Shown: positions 50,012-60,754 of the stretch, in pieces | Position numbering within the stretch: the stretch's first letter is position 1 | Layout of the letters: each line of letters opens with the position of its first letter | Source of the DNA: Amphibalanus amphitrite | Lineage: Eukaryota; Arthropoda; Thecostraca; Balanomorpha; Balanidae | Assembly (NCBI RefSeq): GCF_019059575.1 | Contig: NW_024881618.1 | Span: forward strand, 62,001-126,000 | DNA: 64,000 nt | Direction of reading: 5' to 3' | Program-made: the position numbers and the translations under genes | Notes under the pieces: model-generated | The model's input: only the letters and a program-made list of their open reading frames with translations | Told to the model about the DNA's origin: nothing | The model's database searches: none

Positions 50012-50554
50012 TTACACGCGGTCCGGGGGGCCAGGCCGGGCGGCACTGCGACCCTGCAGTGCGCGCACAGAGCACAGAACAGCCGCGGCGGCTCTGTACA
50101 CGTCACAGAGCACAGGACAGCCGCGGCGGCTCTGTACGCCGCACAGAGCAGAGGACAGCCGTCATCGTTCGCGCCTCACTGTGAAAATAAACAGTTCCGG
50201 GGCCAGGCGGCGGAGCGGCGGCGGAGCGGCAGGCCGGCCAGATGTGGGGGCAGTGCGGGACAGGAGCCGTGCGGGGGAGCCGCGGCAGCCGAGAGGGAGC
50301 CAGGAGACCGTGGGAGCGAGTCCCGGCGACACGGGACAGACGGTGGATCTCTGGTGACACGGGACAGCCCCGGTCGACGGACGGTCAGAGTGCTGTGCGC
50401 GGTCGGTGGGTGAGGACCGGACCACGGGGGAGCTGTGACTGGAGGACTGCCGGAGAGGACCGATCAGTGGGGTGTTCACTACTCTGTATCAGCCTGTAGC
50501 CCAGCCACAGAGCCAAGAGGAGCTGATTGATAACGTGGACGCCCGTCGTACCAG
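50012..50554 (+). promoter_or_regulatory. CpG-rich candidate first exon/promoter of the fibrinogen-domain gene
   Basis: A 540-base GC- and CpG-rich island in AT-rich surroundings, ending in a good donor, ACCAG|GTGAGC at 50554. The signal-peptide exon at 55826 has an acceptor only 4 bases before its ATG, so an upstream non-coding exon is required. This island is the best candidate. Internal near-repeats (CACAGAGCACAGAACAGCCGCGGCGGC at 50065-50160) are present. No transcript evidence is available. Confidence 0.35.
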
Positions 50555-50926
50555 GTGAGCCGGTCTGCTGCTGGCGACTGGCGAGTTAGGCTAGAAAATC
50601 GTAACAGATAAAAATCAGCAACGCTTGAACTTTGTACCTAATACCAAGAGCTGCATAATTTCATCACAGATCCAGGTTTGCTGAATGTCTTTAGAGTTTT
50701 TGCGCTATGAAATGAATAGTTTTTACGGCTTGTAATAAGCGCGAGAATTGAATTACACTTTTGAATGTTCGTCAACCTCGTCATTAATTTCAATTCATTC
50801 AGCCCTTAGGTGTTTTTTTGGGGGGGGGGCACTGTCACTATGCACAACACAGGGATAAGCTGTTGCATAGAAAATTGTATAGGTACAGAGGTTTATAGTT
50901 GAGATAATACACACGGCCCGAATCTT

Positions 50927-53685
50927 CCCTCGCCGTCACAGGGGAAGGGGGTTGATGCAACCCCTATAGTTTTTCGCGTAAAAAGCGACCGATCGCAACG
51001 AACCTTTTATTACCCTTTCATTGATCAATTTTACACCTACCCTGAAAATTTCATGACCCTGACCCAAATGACCTTTGATCTGTGACCTACTTTCCAAAAC
51101 CATGTTTGGCCGGAATCGCGATTCGGCGTATGTCGGCTCGCATAAGCCGCGCGTTTGCAAGCTTTTCGTGGTTTCAAACGTTCAAACATGTGATTTGATG
51201 TTGCTCCCATGCATTAGGGTGGAAGTCAAGGTCACCTGAAGGTCAGGTCAGGTCATTGACCTTTGATGATCTCGATTCACGTTTTCGAGTTTTACATCTT
51301 TCTAGGCCAGTTTTTGGAGTTGAATTCGAATTTAGCAACCATACGAACATTTACGAAGTAGTTTTGATGCCTTCGTAACATGTTACGAAGCTGCCAGAGA
51401 CGGTTGACACCAACTACGAATACCTTACAGGACCCCTACTGGTTGACCTGACCTGACCTGACCCGACCTGGTCTAAATGCTTAAAGACATCATCTGTGAT
51501 CAAAACTAACACGATATTCGTGATCAGCACCCTGAAAAAACATGGCAGCCATTCTTTACGATTAACAGGTGGGGCATTCCACGATAGATCGTACCACTTT
51601 TTTCCAATTTGACACCCTCATCTCTCGGAATTTGACGAGAATTGGTCTCAGGGGTAATCAGGGGCTTTGAATCCACCTGTAACAATTTCAGGCTTATCAG
51701 ATAAGTATTTTTTGAGTTATGGTGTATAACATTTTTTGGATCATGCTTTGCAGCGCTAAGTTTGGCGGGCTGTAACTCTCAGACGGATTATTTAAATGCC
51801 AAATGTTATATAACATTGAACTTGCAATGAAACAGAGATTAATATATATTTTTGAAATTTCGAAAAATACGCTTTTTTTGATACATGACATATCGAGTTT
51901 TCTTTCATTTGTATTTTTTGGACTTAAGGACCAATTTTTTTTTGAATTTTTATTTCTTTAAAAAAATATTTGGCTCATTGTTAAGAAGTATGCAAAAAAT
52001 TAGGAAGGTGTTCTTTCTATAAATGTATTTATTTTACGTCACGATAACGGTTTCGAATAGCGATTTCGGGAGGGGAGCTTATAAATGGGGTGGTAAAGCT
52101 GCCTAGTGACATCACGGGTTACTGAAATTTCAATTGAAGTCTGAGTCATCTGAAAAAAGTGAAAAGAGGGTTCATCCAACCCTCTTTCCTATAAGCGCGA
52201 GGGTGAAAAATGCTGTTTGGTTCTGACATTGTTTTGGACGCCAATGACCATAGCTGTCCGAGATGAAAGTTACAGGACGCATACATGGTGTCCTTCAGAG
52301 GTCTCACAACTTGTATATCTGGGAATTTTTTAAGGTTACATGAGGTCAGGTCGGTCACGTGACATCACTGTTATAAGTCATTGGGGAAATATAAAAACTG
52401 TTATTTTGGCGCCGAGAATGATCTAAAACTATCTCACGTACATAGGATCGTGATTTCATGCACTCCTTATGCTTCACGTTTGCATTGTTAACCTTGCGTG
52501 ACGTCATTTATGACGTCACTAGGGTCGTACGAGTTTTTCGTCGATAACTCCCGATCAAATGGAGCTATAGAGTCGGGAAAGCCACCAATAGACTCGGGAA
52601 GACCTTCCGAATCGAATGATATGCCATATGATACCCTTTGCCCAGCTTCGTGACCTGAGGGGCTCTGACCTGACCTTGATCCAAGGTCAACTACTTAAAA
52701 TGACCTCACCCTAGCAAAAAGTATACCATTTGATGCACCTGAGCTAGGCGGACACAATGATGCCAAAATCGCGGCTCTGCGGCCATTTTTTGCGAAGTTA
52801 TTTACTAAAAACCGATCCCGTAACTTCAGTCACTTGACCTGACCTCAGACGCTACCGGTTAACCTGAGACCTTAAAATCGGGTACCAATCGCTGCGACTT
52901 GTAACGGCACACACGCTCGTTTTTTCCGCGAGGCTCTAGCTCTATTAGAAGCGAAACGGCGTGCTGAGGTCGTATCAACCCCTCCGAAACCCATTTTGCT
53001 TCAAGCGGGAAAATGAAGAACTTATAGAAAGAACACCTTTCTAATTTTTTGCATGTCCATTCGCAATGACATGAAGTTTATTTTGAAAAAATAAAAATGT
53101 GACAAATTTCGGTCCCAAAAGTCATTAGAGGTAAATGAAAAAAGATTAAGGTTTTTGCTCAACAATGAAAATTTTTCTTTGGAATTTTTAAATAGTAATA
53201 TTAATTTTTGCTTCATCGCAAGCTTAGTGTTGTTTACTGTTTGTTGGTTGCTTAACCCGTTCTTGAGTTATAGGCCATTAAACTCACCGTTACGAACCGA
53301 AGTTAAAAAAATGTAATGCAATATAACTCAAAAAGTTTTGATCTGAGAAGTATGATATTTTGCCAGGCGTCTTTGGGGCCTATGATTACCCCTAGGACCG
53401 ATTTTCATTAAAATCTGAGAGATGAGGGTGACGGGCCTGGTACGATCTATCGTGGAATGCCCCAGGTCCCGATTTTTCCGACTTTTGGGTCATTGACCTG
53501 ACCTGGAAGGTCAGCCGATGATCTAGGACCTTAAGATTGGGCATCATCGGCTTCTTCTCGTGACGGGCAACACACTCGTTTTTCCTCGAAGCTCTAGCTC
53601 GATCAGGGGCCAAACGCGAGGGGGAGGGTGGTCGTACATACCCTGGTGCCGTCGAAGGACGCAAAATGGCCTGTGCCGGCGAGGG
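50927..53685. mobile_element. composite TTAA-family element carrying a nested TIR element
   Basis: The left end CCCTCGCCGTCACAGG (about 50930) and right end CCTGTGCCGGCGAGGG (53670-53685) are inverted and alike. The right side is followed by TTAA (53686-53689); the left flank is ATCTT, so that TTAA is lost or the boundary is off. G/C runs and a GGTTGATGCAACCCC hairpin lie near the left end. The interior is AGGTCA-rich and is interrupted by the element at 51571-53463. Confidence 0.6.
51571..53463. mobile_element. 1.9 kb TIR element with AGGT duplication, nested
   Basis: Perfect inverted ends of at least 26 bases starting GGGGCATTCCACGATAG (51571-51596 and 53438-53463) are flanked by AGGT at 51567-51570 and 53464-53467. 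A second inverted pair lies inside (51990-52020 and 53023-53055, core AAAAAATTAGGAAGGTGTTC). The centre (about 52370-52990) matches, inverted, the TTAA-type element at 11739-13380. There is no transposase frame. The superfamily is not assigned. Confidence 0.75.
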
Positions 53686-53734
53686 TTAACTGATTCAGTC
53701 TTTGCCTATTTCGACAAGCAACCGACCAAGCTGT

Positions 53735-54118
53735 TGTAGGAGTTCCATACACTCGCGCACACCTGCTGCGCAGGTGTCGCCCTGTCGGTGTGCCACCGCT
53801 TGTATACATATCCGCGCAAACACACTGCGCATGTAGCACGGTGCTGGCTAGACCGTCTGGCCAGAAGCGTTAGGCGCATGCGCGCAGTTCAACGTTTTGT
53901 CTAGCGTCCGTATTTTATGTACAACAGTGAAATATGAAATTTGGTAAATACACTCTTCTACTCATCGAAGCAAGTCTATAGAGCAAGACGGAGGACCAGG
54001 AGGCGAGGGCGAGATGAAGAGCACTGGTGGCTGACGAGTGCTCGGAATGGAACACGCTCCCCGATCACCACGATCGGATGACTGTAAACTGGGACGACCG
54101 TCTCCCCACGAGTTTACA
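53735..54118 (+). repeat. 5' LTR of the compact element
   Basis: 384 bases, TG...CA ends, followed by one base and the TGGTGACCCCGACG primer-binding site. Confidence 0.93.
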
Positions 54119-54160
54119 CTGGTGACCCCGACGTGATCCGAGCTACTCGCGCACCACGAC

Positions 54161-55141
54161 ATGGAGTCGAGCGACGCCACCCGGCAGCACACCGCTCCTC
54201 CCGCAACCAACTTCGGCTCGCCTACACAGCAACCGGATGCAGCAGACCGGTTAACAGCCCAGCTTACTACCATCGCGGCTCTCATCGTGAGGATTCAAAA
54301 CCTCGAGGCCAGCAACCGACGCCTGCAAGCCAGCAACCGACGCCTGCAAGACGCTCTGCGACGGGATCGTGGCCGGAGCCATTCCCGCCGACGCCCAGCG
54401 CCTCGCCCATCACGGCTGCCGACACCAGCGTGCTCTCCGACGCCGACGCACCAAGATGACGCCGTCTGCTGGTACCACCAGCGATTCGGCACCAGGGCAC
54501 GCCGTTGCAAAGCGCCGTGCAGCTTCTTCCGCCGCGACCGGACTCATCAACGCGACCGTCAGACGCCTCTCCCGTCACGCCCTCCGACGCCGACGTACCC
54601 AGACAGCTCTGTCTGCTGGTACCACCAGCGTTTCGGCAACAAGGCCCGCCGCTGCGAACCTCCGTGCAGCCGGGCAAAAGCATTTGCCGCCGCAACACTT
54701 CTCTTCGTGCGGAACACGAAGACAGCCAAGCAGCACCAGATCGACGCTGACGCCTCACTCAGCGCATCTCCTCGCGGCAACCTACCGAAGCGACCGACGC
54801 CGACTCCAGCTCCACCCAACAAGCAGCCGGTAGCCGCCAGCGCGCCAACCAGCAACATCGACCACTGCGAGCCTGCGTCTCCGGAAGAGACGCCACACCA
54901 GACTACGCAGCAGTCTCCTGCCTCTGCGACTGTGCCACCATCAGCTGCTCAGTCGGACAGCATGGAGCTGCTGCCGCAAGACACGCCGCCTGCAGAACGC
55001 CCATCTACAAGATCAGCAACACCGGAACCAGCTCCGCCGCGATCCATCCTGCGTTCGCGCCCCGATCGCGAAGTACGGCCTCCAGACCGATCTCGACGCG
55101 TCACGTTCACTCGCGACCCGTCTAGGGAGGGGGTAGTGTAG
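54161..55141 (+). CDS. Gag-like fusion protein of the compact LTR element (326 aa)
   Basis: ATG at 54161. Visible parts: a short Leu-rich helix with a 7-residue duplication (ASNRRLQ, about 50-63), an Arg/Ser/Pro-rich linker, and two copies of a Cys/His motif CWYHQRFG..ARRC..PC (103-120 and 152-169). This motif type occurs at the end of Gag in many arthropod Ty3/Gypsy elements. Next come a short LLFVRNTK segment resembling a protease start without its active-site triplet, a long Pro/Ser/Thr-rich stretch, and a C-terminal RSRPDREVRPPDR segment like an integrase tail. No capsid or polymerase is present. The ORF is intact across what looks like a large internal deletion. Its stop (TAG 55139) is formed by the first bases of the 3' LTR. 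A role in RNA binding or packaging is inferred only. Confidence 0.75.
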   Translation: MESSDATRQHTAPPATNFGSPTQQPDAADRLTAQLTTIAALIVRIQNLEASNRRLQASNRRLQDALRRDRGRSHSRRRPAPRPSRLPTPACSPTPTHQDDAVCWYHQRFGTRARRCKAPCSFFRRDRTHQRDRQTPLPSRPPTPTYPDSSVCWYHQRFGNKARRCEPPCSRAKAFAAATLLFVRNTKTAKQHQIDADASLSASPRGNLPKRPTPTPAPPNKQPVAASAPTSNIDHCEPASPEETPHQTTQQSPASATVPPSAAQSDSMELLPQDTPPAERPSTRSATPEPAPPRSILRSRPDREVRPPDRSRRVTFTRDPSREGVV

Positions 55142-55520
55142 GAGTTCCATACACTCGCGCACACCTGCTGCGCAGGTGTCGCCCTGTCGGTGTGCCACCG
55201 CTTGTATACATATCCGCGCAAACACACTGCGCATGTAGCACGGTGCTGGCTAGACCGTCTGGCCAGAAGCGTTAGGCGCATGCGCGCAGTTCAACGTTTT
55301 GTCTAGCGTCCGTATTTTATGTACAATAGTGAAATATGAAATTTGGTAAATACACTCTTCTACTCATCGAAGCAAGTCTATAGAGCAAGACGGAGGACCA
55401 GGAGGCGAGGGCGAGATGAAGAGCACTGGTGGCTGACGAGTGCTCGGAATGGAACACGCTCCCCGATCACCACGATCGGATGACTGTAAACTGGGACGAC
55501 CGTCTCCCCACGAGTTTACA
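55137..55520 (+). repeat. 3' LTR of the compact element
   Basis: 384 bases, matching the 5' LTR with one visible substitution (GTACAACAG versus GTACAATAG). Confidence 0.93.
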
Positions 55521-55825
55521 CTGTGTTACAAGTTACAACGCTAAAATGCTGGCTATGTACGAGGCTCGTATGCTCGCATGTACGAGGCTCGTAAAATGCT
55601 CGTATTACAATAAGGCCGGCTAAACTCGGTTTTTAATTACTTATTGTTACGTGCATAACATAATGCTGAACCAAATGCTTATAGATACGTAATTCGCCTA
55701 AGCTTGAACCGATAAGTTAATTGAACGTTTGCATTCTGCGACGGTCCTCTGTTCTCTTGTACGGGAATCCCATGAAAGGTTGTGACTAATATCAGGCTAA
55801 CGAAATTTTGCGTCGTTTCAGGCGA

Positions 55826-55922
55826 ATGATGAGTCGTCACACGTGGCTGGCGATAGCAGTCGTCTTCTTGCTGCCAGCCGATCTGCTGGCCTACCAAAAC
55901 CTCGCGACCAAGACAAACAAAC
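55826..55922 (+). CDS. fibrinogen-domain secreted protein, exon 1 of coding sequence (signal peptide)
   Basis: ATG at 55826 (a second ATG follows at 55829) encodes MMSRHTWLAIAVVFLLPADL and then LAYQNLATKTNK, a typical signal peptide plus short mature start. The acceptor GTCGTTTCAG ends at 55821, four bases before the ATG, so an upstream non-coding exon is expected. The proposed donor is AAAC|GTGGGT at 55922, phase 1, which fits the phase-1 entry of the next exon at 60436. The link to that exon is inferred from strand, order, phase and the need for a secretion signal. The donor is somewhat weak. Confidence 0.65.
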
Positions 55923-56172
55923 GTGGGTACCTACGCCATGGTGTTTGTTATGCCTACGTCAAACGTGCTTAGCTGGAGACGGAGTGACAAGTTACTACCT
56001 ACCTATACATGCTCTTTAGCGAGAAGAGGATCATGTTTTGTGTGGAGCACGCATTCGAAAAACCAAGTAGAATGACTGAACGCAATTTGGAGACGCAAGT
56101 TCACGGATTTATGCACTGGCACCAAACGGTCTTATGAGAATTTATTGGACAATTTTTGTATTTACTTAAGTG

Positions 56173-56383
56173 TAGTCGACTACAGAATGATGTTCCACTT
56201 TTCACAGGCAATTATTTGCCTGGAGTGGTAGGCTGTGCCGCATCACACGGGCTGAGTTCACAAATTATAGCTTTGTCCCAATGCTCACAATCGACACGCT
56301 TAATTGCGTGATTAACGGCACAACTTAGCGCTCCCGTCAACTGATAGCTTCTGAGGAGTGGAACATCATTCTGTAGTCGACTA
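56173..56383. mobile_element. 211 bp MITE with 26 bp perfect inverted ends
   Basis: TAGTCGACTACAGAATGATG... at 56173-56198 and its exact complement at 56358-56383. It is non-coding. Confidence 0.8.
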
Positions 56384-56450
56384 TACATCTGGAATAAAAA
56401 TTCGAGAAGCCAGTATTGGACTCGGAACGACCTGCCAAATCGAATAAGTA

Positions 56451-57392
56451 GGGGAAAGTGGGGTAAGACGGGCACCTTAACTTTGGAGCCATTTTTCGGC
56501 CGGTTAGAAACATCATAGAAACGGGAAACTGAGTGAAAACCTTTTACAGACATTTTACTTCCATTTGCCAGAAGATGAGACTTAGACCTGACTCAACAAA
56601 TAAACTGCAGCTATTTTTGCAAAACCTTGCAAAAACCCATCTTACCCCACTCCATGGGGTAAGACGGTCACATGGGTAGGGCAAGACGGCCAGCTTCTTT
56701 CACCGACCAGCACAGCTCGCAGCAAATGCCCGAGATTAGCCGCATTGATACAGTCGCTCGTTGGTCTCAAGTGCTTCGGAAATGGCAGTATACGAGATTC
56801 GTGCAGAAGGCGTATACTCGTATATAGGCCCTAGTTCAGAAGCCATGTAGAGCCGTTTTTCACATTCATTATTCGAGAATAAACTGTGCCGAAGGAATAT
56901 TGCTAACATGTCTGTGAGTATCGGAATCGAACATATTCTTATCAGAAATGCTTCTTTTTTCCTACAGCAACAAAAATATTTTTACCATTACAGACCCATC
57001 GGATTCATAGTTGCCCGTCTTACCCCAAACTCAATGTCAGAAGTTCAGCACGATTTTTCTCTGTGGACAATTTGATGCAGACAAAGCAAATCCGCGGTGA
57101 ATGAACACTGGAGGCATATGAGTGTGCCACAAGTGATTGCCAGTTTTTAACTCTATAGTGCTGCACACAAAAGCTTGCACAATACATTATGAATGTTTTC
57201 AATGAAATGAGTGTTTTAAAGAAATCAAAATAAAAGATTATTGACCGAACACAAATTCACCAGACTTCAATGGCGGTGTGTAGTGGGAAAGGCTATTCTG
57301 GTCCTAATTTTTCTCGCTCGTAGCGCTATTGGTTTGGTCTGCAGAGGGGGTGCCCGTCTTACCTACCTTGACCGTCTTACCCCACTTTCCCC
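56451..57392. mobile_element. 942 bp TA-flanked element with GGGGAAAGTGGGGTAAGACGG ends
   Basis: Inverted ends GGGGAAAGTGGGGTAAGAC (56451-56469) and GTCTTACCCCACTTTCCCC (57374-57392), flanked by TA on both sides (56449-56450 and 57393-57394). The GGGGTAAGACGG word recurs internally near both ends (about 56640-56670 and 57010-57030), as subterminal repeats. It is inserted into older TTAA-family sequence. No transposase is seen. Confidence 0.75.
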
Positions 57393-57964
57393 TATACACC
57401 ATGACTTCCTCCGACCAGCATCGTGATTCGTGGCCTAAATGGCTTTCACGTGACCTTGACCTTAGGAGCTAGGTCAACGCTCTAAGATAAGATCACCCTA
57501 AGCAAGCAGTATACCATTCGACGCGCCTGACCACGATCAACATGATGATTCTAAGATCACGGCTCAGTGAGCACGCTTTGCAAAGTTATTCATTAAAAAC
57601 CGAACCCTTACCTACTTTGGAGCACCTGACCTGACCTCGCAGGTCACTGTTTGACATGACACCTGGGTACCGTCCTTCTTTTGATAGCATTTGGGGAAAT
57701 ATAACTGTCGGCTGCTATGGCCTATGGCACCGTTGTTGGCGAATGCATGTTCGATTCAACGCAACGATTCTTGGGACCGTCAATAAACGATAGACTGAAG
57801 GCGTAATAAACAATTGTGTATTCGATAGCCGTTTTCTAAAGCTGAACTTCAGCCAGAGTTGCCAAATCATTTCTATCCCTTCATCATTTACAATATTATT
57901 TTTGAAGCTCGTAATGTTTTTTTCTTTTCGTATAACAACAATCAACAATATTGGTGCTGCTCCT

Positions 57965-59159
57965 TTTCCTTCACCTTCGCCCCAGTGGGGGGGGGGGGGG
58001 GCATATGTTACCACCCTGTTGCGTTTTTTGCGTGTGAATAAAAAACCGCGGCGCGTAGCGCCGCGCCGCTTAGAGTAGCTTTTGGTGCATCAATTTTGGA
58101 CAATGTGTGAAATTTTTGACCCCAGGTCATGTCAGGTCAGGTCACCAGGTCAAGTTAACTGACCAAGCCTAAAAAAGTTTGCAATCATGTCCAGCCTGCA
58201 GTGTTTGTCAGAAAGGTTTTTAACTTGGTGGATTGCATGCTGTTATGGGCGCCTACAATTTGTATATCTCGGATTTTTTATATCCGTGACCTAAGGTCAG
58301 GTCAGTGGCGTGACCTTTCCATTACAAGTTAATGGAGAAAAATGAAAATGCCTCTAGATCCGTGTGTACGCATAGGAACAGTCCAAATATTTCAGAATCA
58401 CAATGATTTGGACCACCCGTGATGACCAGGGTGTCATTTTTGCTGATAGCCTCTAGAAAGGTCATCCGAGGTCATTTGAGGCTACAAACAGATTTTTGCA
58501 AATAACTCGCGATTGGAAAGAGATAGAACGCTGGGGATGGTCTCATTGTGTTTGTCTTGTTGAGACGCATCGACTGATATGCAACATGACCTTTTCCGGT
58601 CAGGTCATGACCTTGACCTGAGGTCAAATTTTCAAGTTGACCTTTCAAGGTCAAACTATAGTTTATTCGACGCGTCTCGGCGAGAAGAACACGATTCTGG
58701 CAATAGAAATGTCGTAGCTTTTTGTAGTCGAAAGTAATTGTCGAAAAACACTTTTCGTAAAAGCAGCTATTTTTGGAGTTTTTGCCCTCTGGAGGCTAAA
58801 CCGTTGACCTGAGGTCAATTTTGATAATGACCTTATCAAAAGAAGAGTTCAAAAACTATCGATTGCTTCTCCATTCGTTTTTCTAGCTAACATAGTTCCT
58901 GAGATAACGGCATGTTTTCTGAAAAAAATATAATGACAATTGGCAAATTTTGACCTTTGATGACCTATGGTGGCCCCAATATTGCTCTAAGATGAAAAAT
59001 GACTGAAATACTTTCAAACGCACGCATTGAGAGCTATCGACTACTTTTTACCGCATCTTTCCAGCCCTCTTAGTTTTTGAGTTAGAGGTGGGTGGTAACA
59101 TATGCCCCCCCCCCCCCCCACTAGGGCGAAGTTGGCTGAGACCGCCACTGGGGCGCGGG
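57965..59159. mobile_element. TTAA-type element, right end clear
   Basis: The right end ends CCACTGGGGCGCGGG followed by TTAA (59160-59163), with a long C run and GGTAACATATGCC just inside. The left end has CGCCCCAGTGGGGG and GCATATGTTACC (57970-58015), the inverted counterpart, but lacks the outer CCCGCG and TTAA. The interior is very rich in AGGTCA (58120-58160, 58600-58660). There are no open frames of note. Confidence 0.65.
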
Positions 59160-59496
59160 TTAATATCCGTAGCATTTTTCCATGTCACGTAAGTTGGACT
59201 ATTCACTGCGCTTTCTCCGCCCTCAGTGCCACCTACCCGAGGTTTCGCCGCGACTTCTGCTTCCAACGGAGTGTTTCATCCTCTTACTCGGTAGATGGCA
59301 GCGCAGTCGGCATTTGTCCGGAGAAAGCTTACCGACAGACCATGGCTAGTTAGTGGTTATCCGTATCCCACACTCCCGCGGATAAAACATCGAGGGTAGG
59401 CAGCGGGCTCACGCAAAAAGTGCATGTGAGCTTAGTAAGACGGCTCTCCCTGACATCCGTCCAAGTGATTACGTCACGGACGAATTAGAGCCCTAA

Positions 59497-59714
59497 GGCC
59501 TCTTGCACCAAAATCCTCTTGCACCAATGCTCGGATTATTTTGCATCGTATGCCCAGTCCGAGTCTCAAATGTAACAATTAACGTGCAAAATTTAGCAAG
59601 CACATGTAGGATTATGTATTGGGCTATTGCAAACAAATTTACCACCGTTAGATTAGCTTATTCTGAAACCGGTTTTTCGATTTTACCTAGCTAGGTAGTT
59701 TGGTGCAAGAGGCC
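59497..59714. mobile_element. 218 bp MITE with GGCCTCTTGCACCAAA ends
   Basis: Perfect 16 bp inverted ends at 59497-59512 and 59699-59714. The left end is followed by a partial direct duplication (CCTCTTGCACCAA at 59514). It is non-coding. Confidence 0.7.
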
Positions 59715-59831
59715 TCTACTCAAGAATTCAAGAGCCGATTAGGTAGGTACAGCTTATTGCGAATAGGCATTTATAGAATGTGTCGGTATCTACGCTTGAA
59801 AGCTATTACTCGGAGTGAGAAATACCGCAGT

Positions 59832-59926
59832 CGATGAGCCTTGTTTGTCTCAAATGCTCGGAAAAGTAATTTTAGGTTAACTAAAATCACTTTTCGAGCA
59901 TTTGAGACAAACAACAACGTTCATCG
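59832..59926 (+). other. 95-base near-perfect hairpin
   Basis: Arms of about 43-46 bases pair across a 5-base centre at about 59876-59880. The shared arm core is TTTGTCTCAAATGCTCG. It resembles a small-RNA precursor or a short foldback repeat in size, but the loop is very short. It sits in the sense strand of the intron. Confidence 0.65.
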
Positions 59927-59940
59927 ATTTCTTGCTTCAT

Positions 59941-60247
59941 CATCTTACACCGCATATGCTAAGTAAGAGAGAGAAAAGACAAACGGTGGGTCGTTTTCTG
60001 TCAGACATTCTTCGTGCATGTAGGTATGCCCTGCTATTCGTGCATTGCTTTTGATTACCAAAGATTTTTATCTCATACCTAATTTAGGTAATTTAGGTAC
60101 CTAATTTAGGTATGAGATAAAAATATTTGCTAATCAATAGCAATGCACGAATAGCACGGCATACTACATGCACGAAGAATGTCTGACAGCAAATGAACGA
60201 CCGTTTATCTTTTTTTCTCTCTTACTTAGCATATGCGGTGTAAGATG
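59941..60247. repeat. 307-base long inverted repeat (foldback)
   Basis: Arms of about 150 bases, starting CATCTTACACCGCATATGC at 59941 and ending with its complement at 60247, with few mismatches and almost no spacer (centre near 60095). It could be a foldback/MITE-like element or the template of a long hairpin RNA. No coding capacity. Confidence 0.88.
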
Positions 60248-60435
60248 GCGAAAGGCCCGACGAGCGGTACAGAGCCACTCGTGGCTCCCACCTAATCTAT
60301 CATAAATAGTACCTAGTGGGTTTGTCAAAAAAGTGCTGAAGATCGTCGACGGCCTTTGTCTGTGACTCTCTAGACCACATGACTGCCCGTTTTCTGACAG
60401 TGTCTGACCTCTCTCATCCGTTTGTATACCGCCAG

Positions 60436-60558
60436 GATTGAACCGGGTCAGTCTGAACGAGTTTCGTCAGGTGATCCGCGATGACCTAGTCGGCATTGTG
60501 GAGAACGCGCTCGTCTCCATGCAGATGGGCCGCTCTCCCTCCGGAACGATGACCGTAG
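60436..60558 (+). CDS. fibrinogen-domain secreted protein, exon 2
   Basis: Encodes LNRVSLNEFRQVIRDDLVGI, then VENALVSMQMGRSPSGTMTV, a helix-forming stretch before the coiled coil. The acceptor TATACCGCCAG ends at 60435 and the donor is GTAG|GTGAGT at 60558. It is phase 1 at both ends (123 bases). Confidence 0.8.
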
Positions 60559-60754
60559 GTGAGTGATAAGCCCGTCCCGAGTCCGATGGGGCTGAAGGCG
60601 TTGAAGGGAGGAAATCGTCTCTCCAATGCAGTGGAAGGTACATAGCTTCAAATTTTCTTTTGAGTTTTCTTTTTCACTTTAATAGTGCATGCTCCCCTCA
60701 ATCGCCATTGAGTCAAATGAATTACAGTTTCCTCCCTTGCTCCTTGACCTTCCA

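Larger units (their letters stand above)
53735..55520 (+). mobile_element. compact non-autonomous LTR retrotransposon (1.8 kb)
   Basis: Two 384 bp LTRs (53735-54118 and 55137-55520) start TGTAGGAG, end GTTTACA and differ by about one base. A CTGT target duplication lies at 53731-53734 and 55521-55524. A primer-binding site TGGTGACCCCGACGTG follows the 5' LTR at 54120, and a purine tract AGGGAGGGGG precedes the 3' LTR. Only one ORF lies between; reverse transcriptase, RNase H and integrase cores are absent, so movement would depend on a full-length relative. Confidence 0.93.
55923..60435 (+). other. first coding intron of the fibrinogen-domain gene
   Basis: A 4.5 kb intron holding several TIR elements and two long hairpins listed separately. 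Diverged TTAA-family sequence occupies about 56390-56448 and 57395-57720. Confidence 0.6.
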
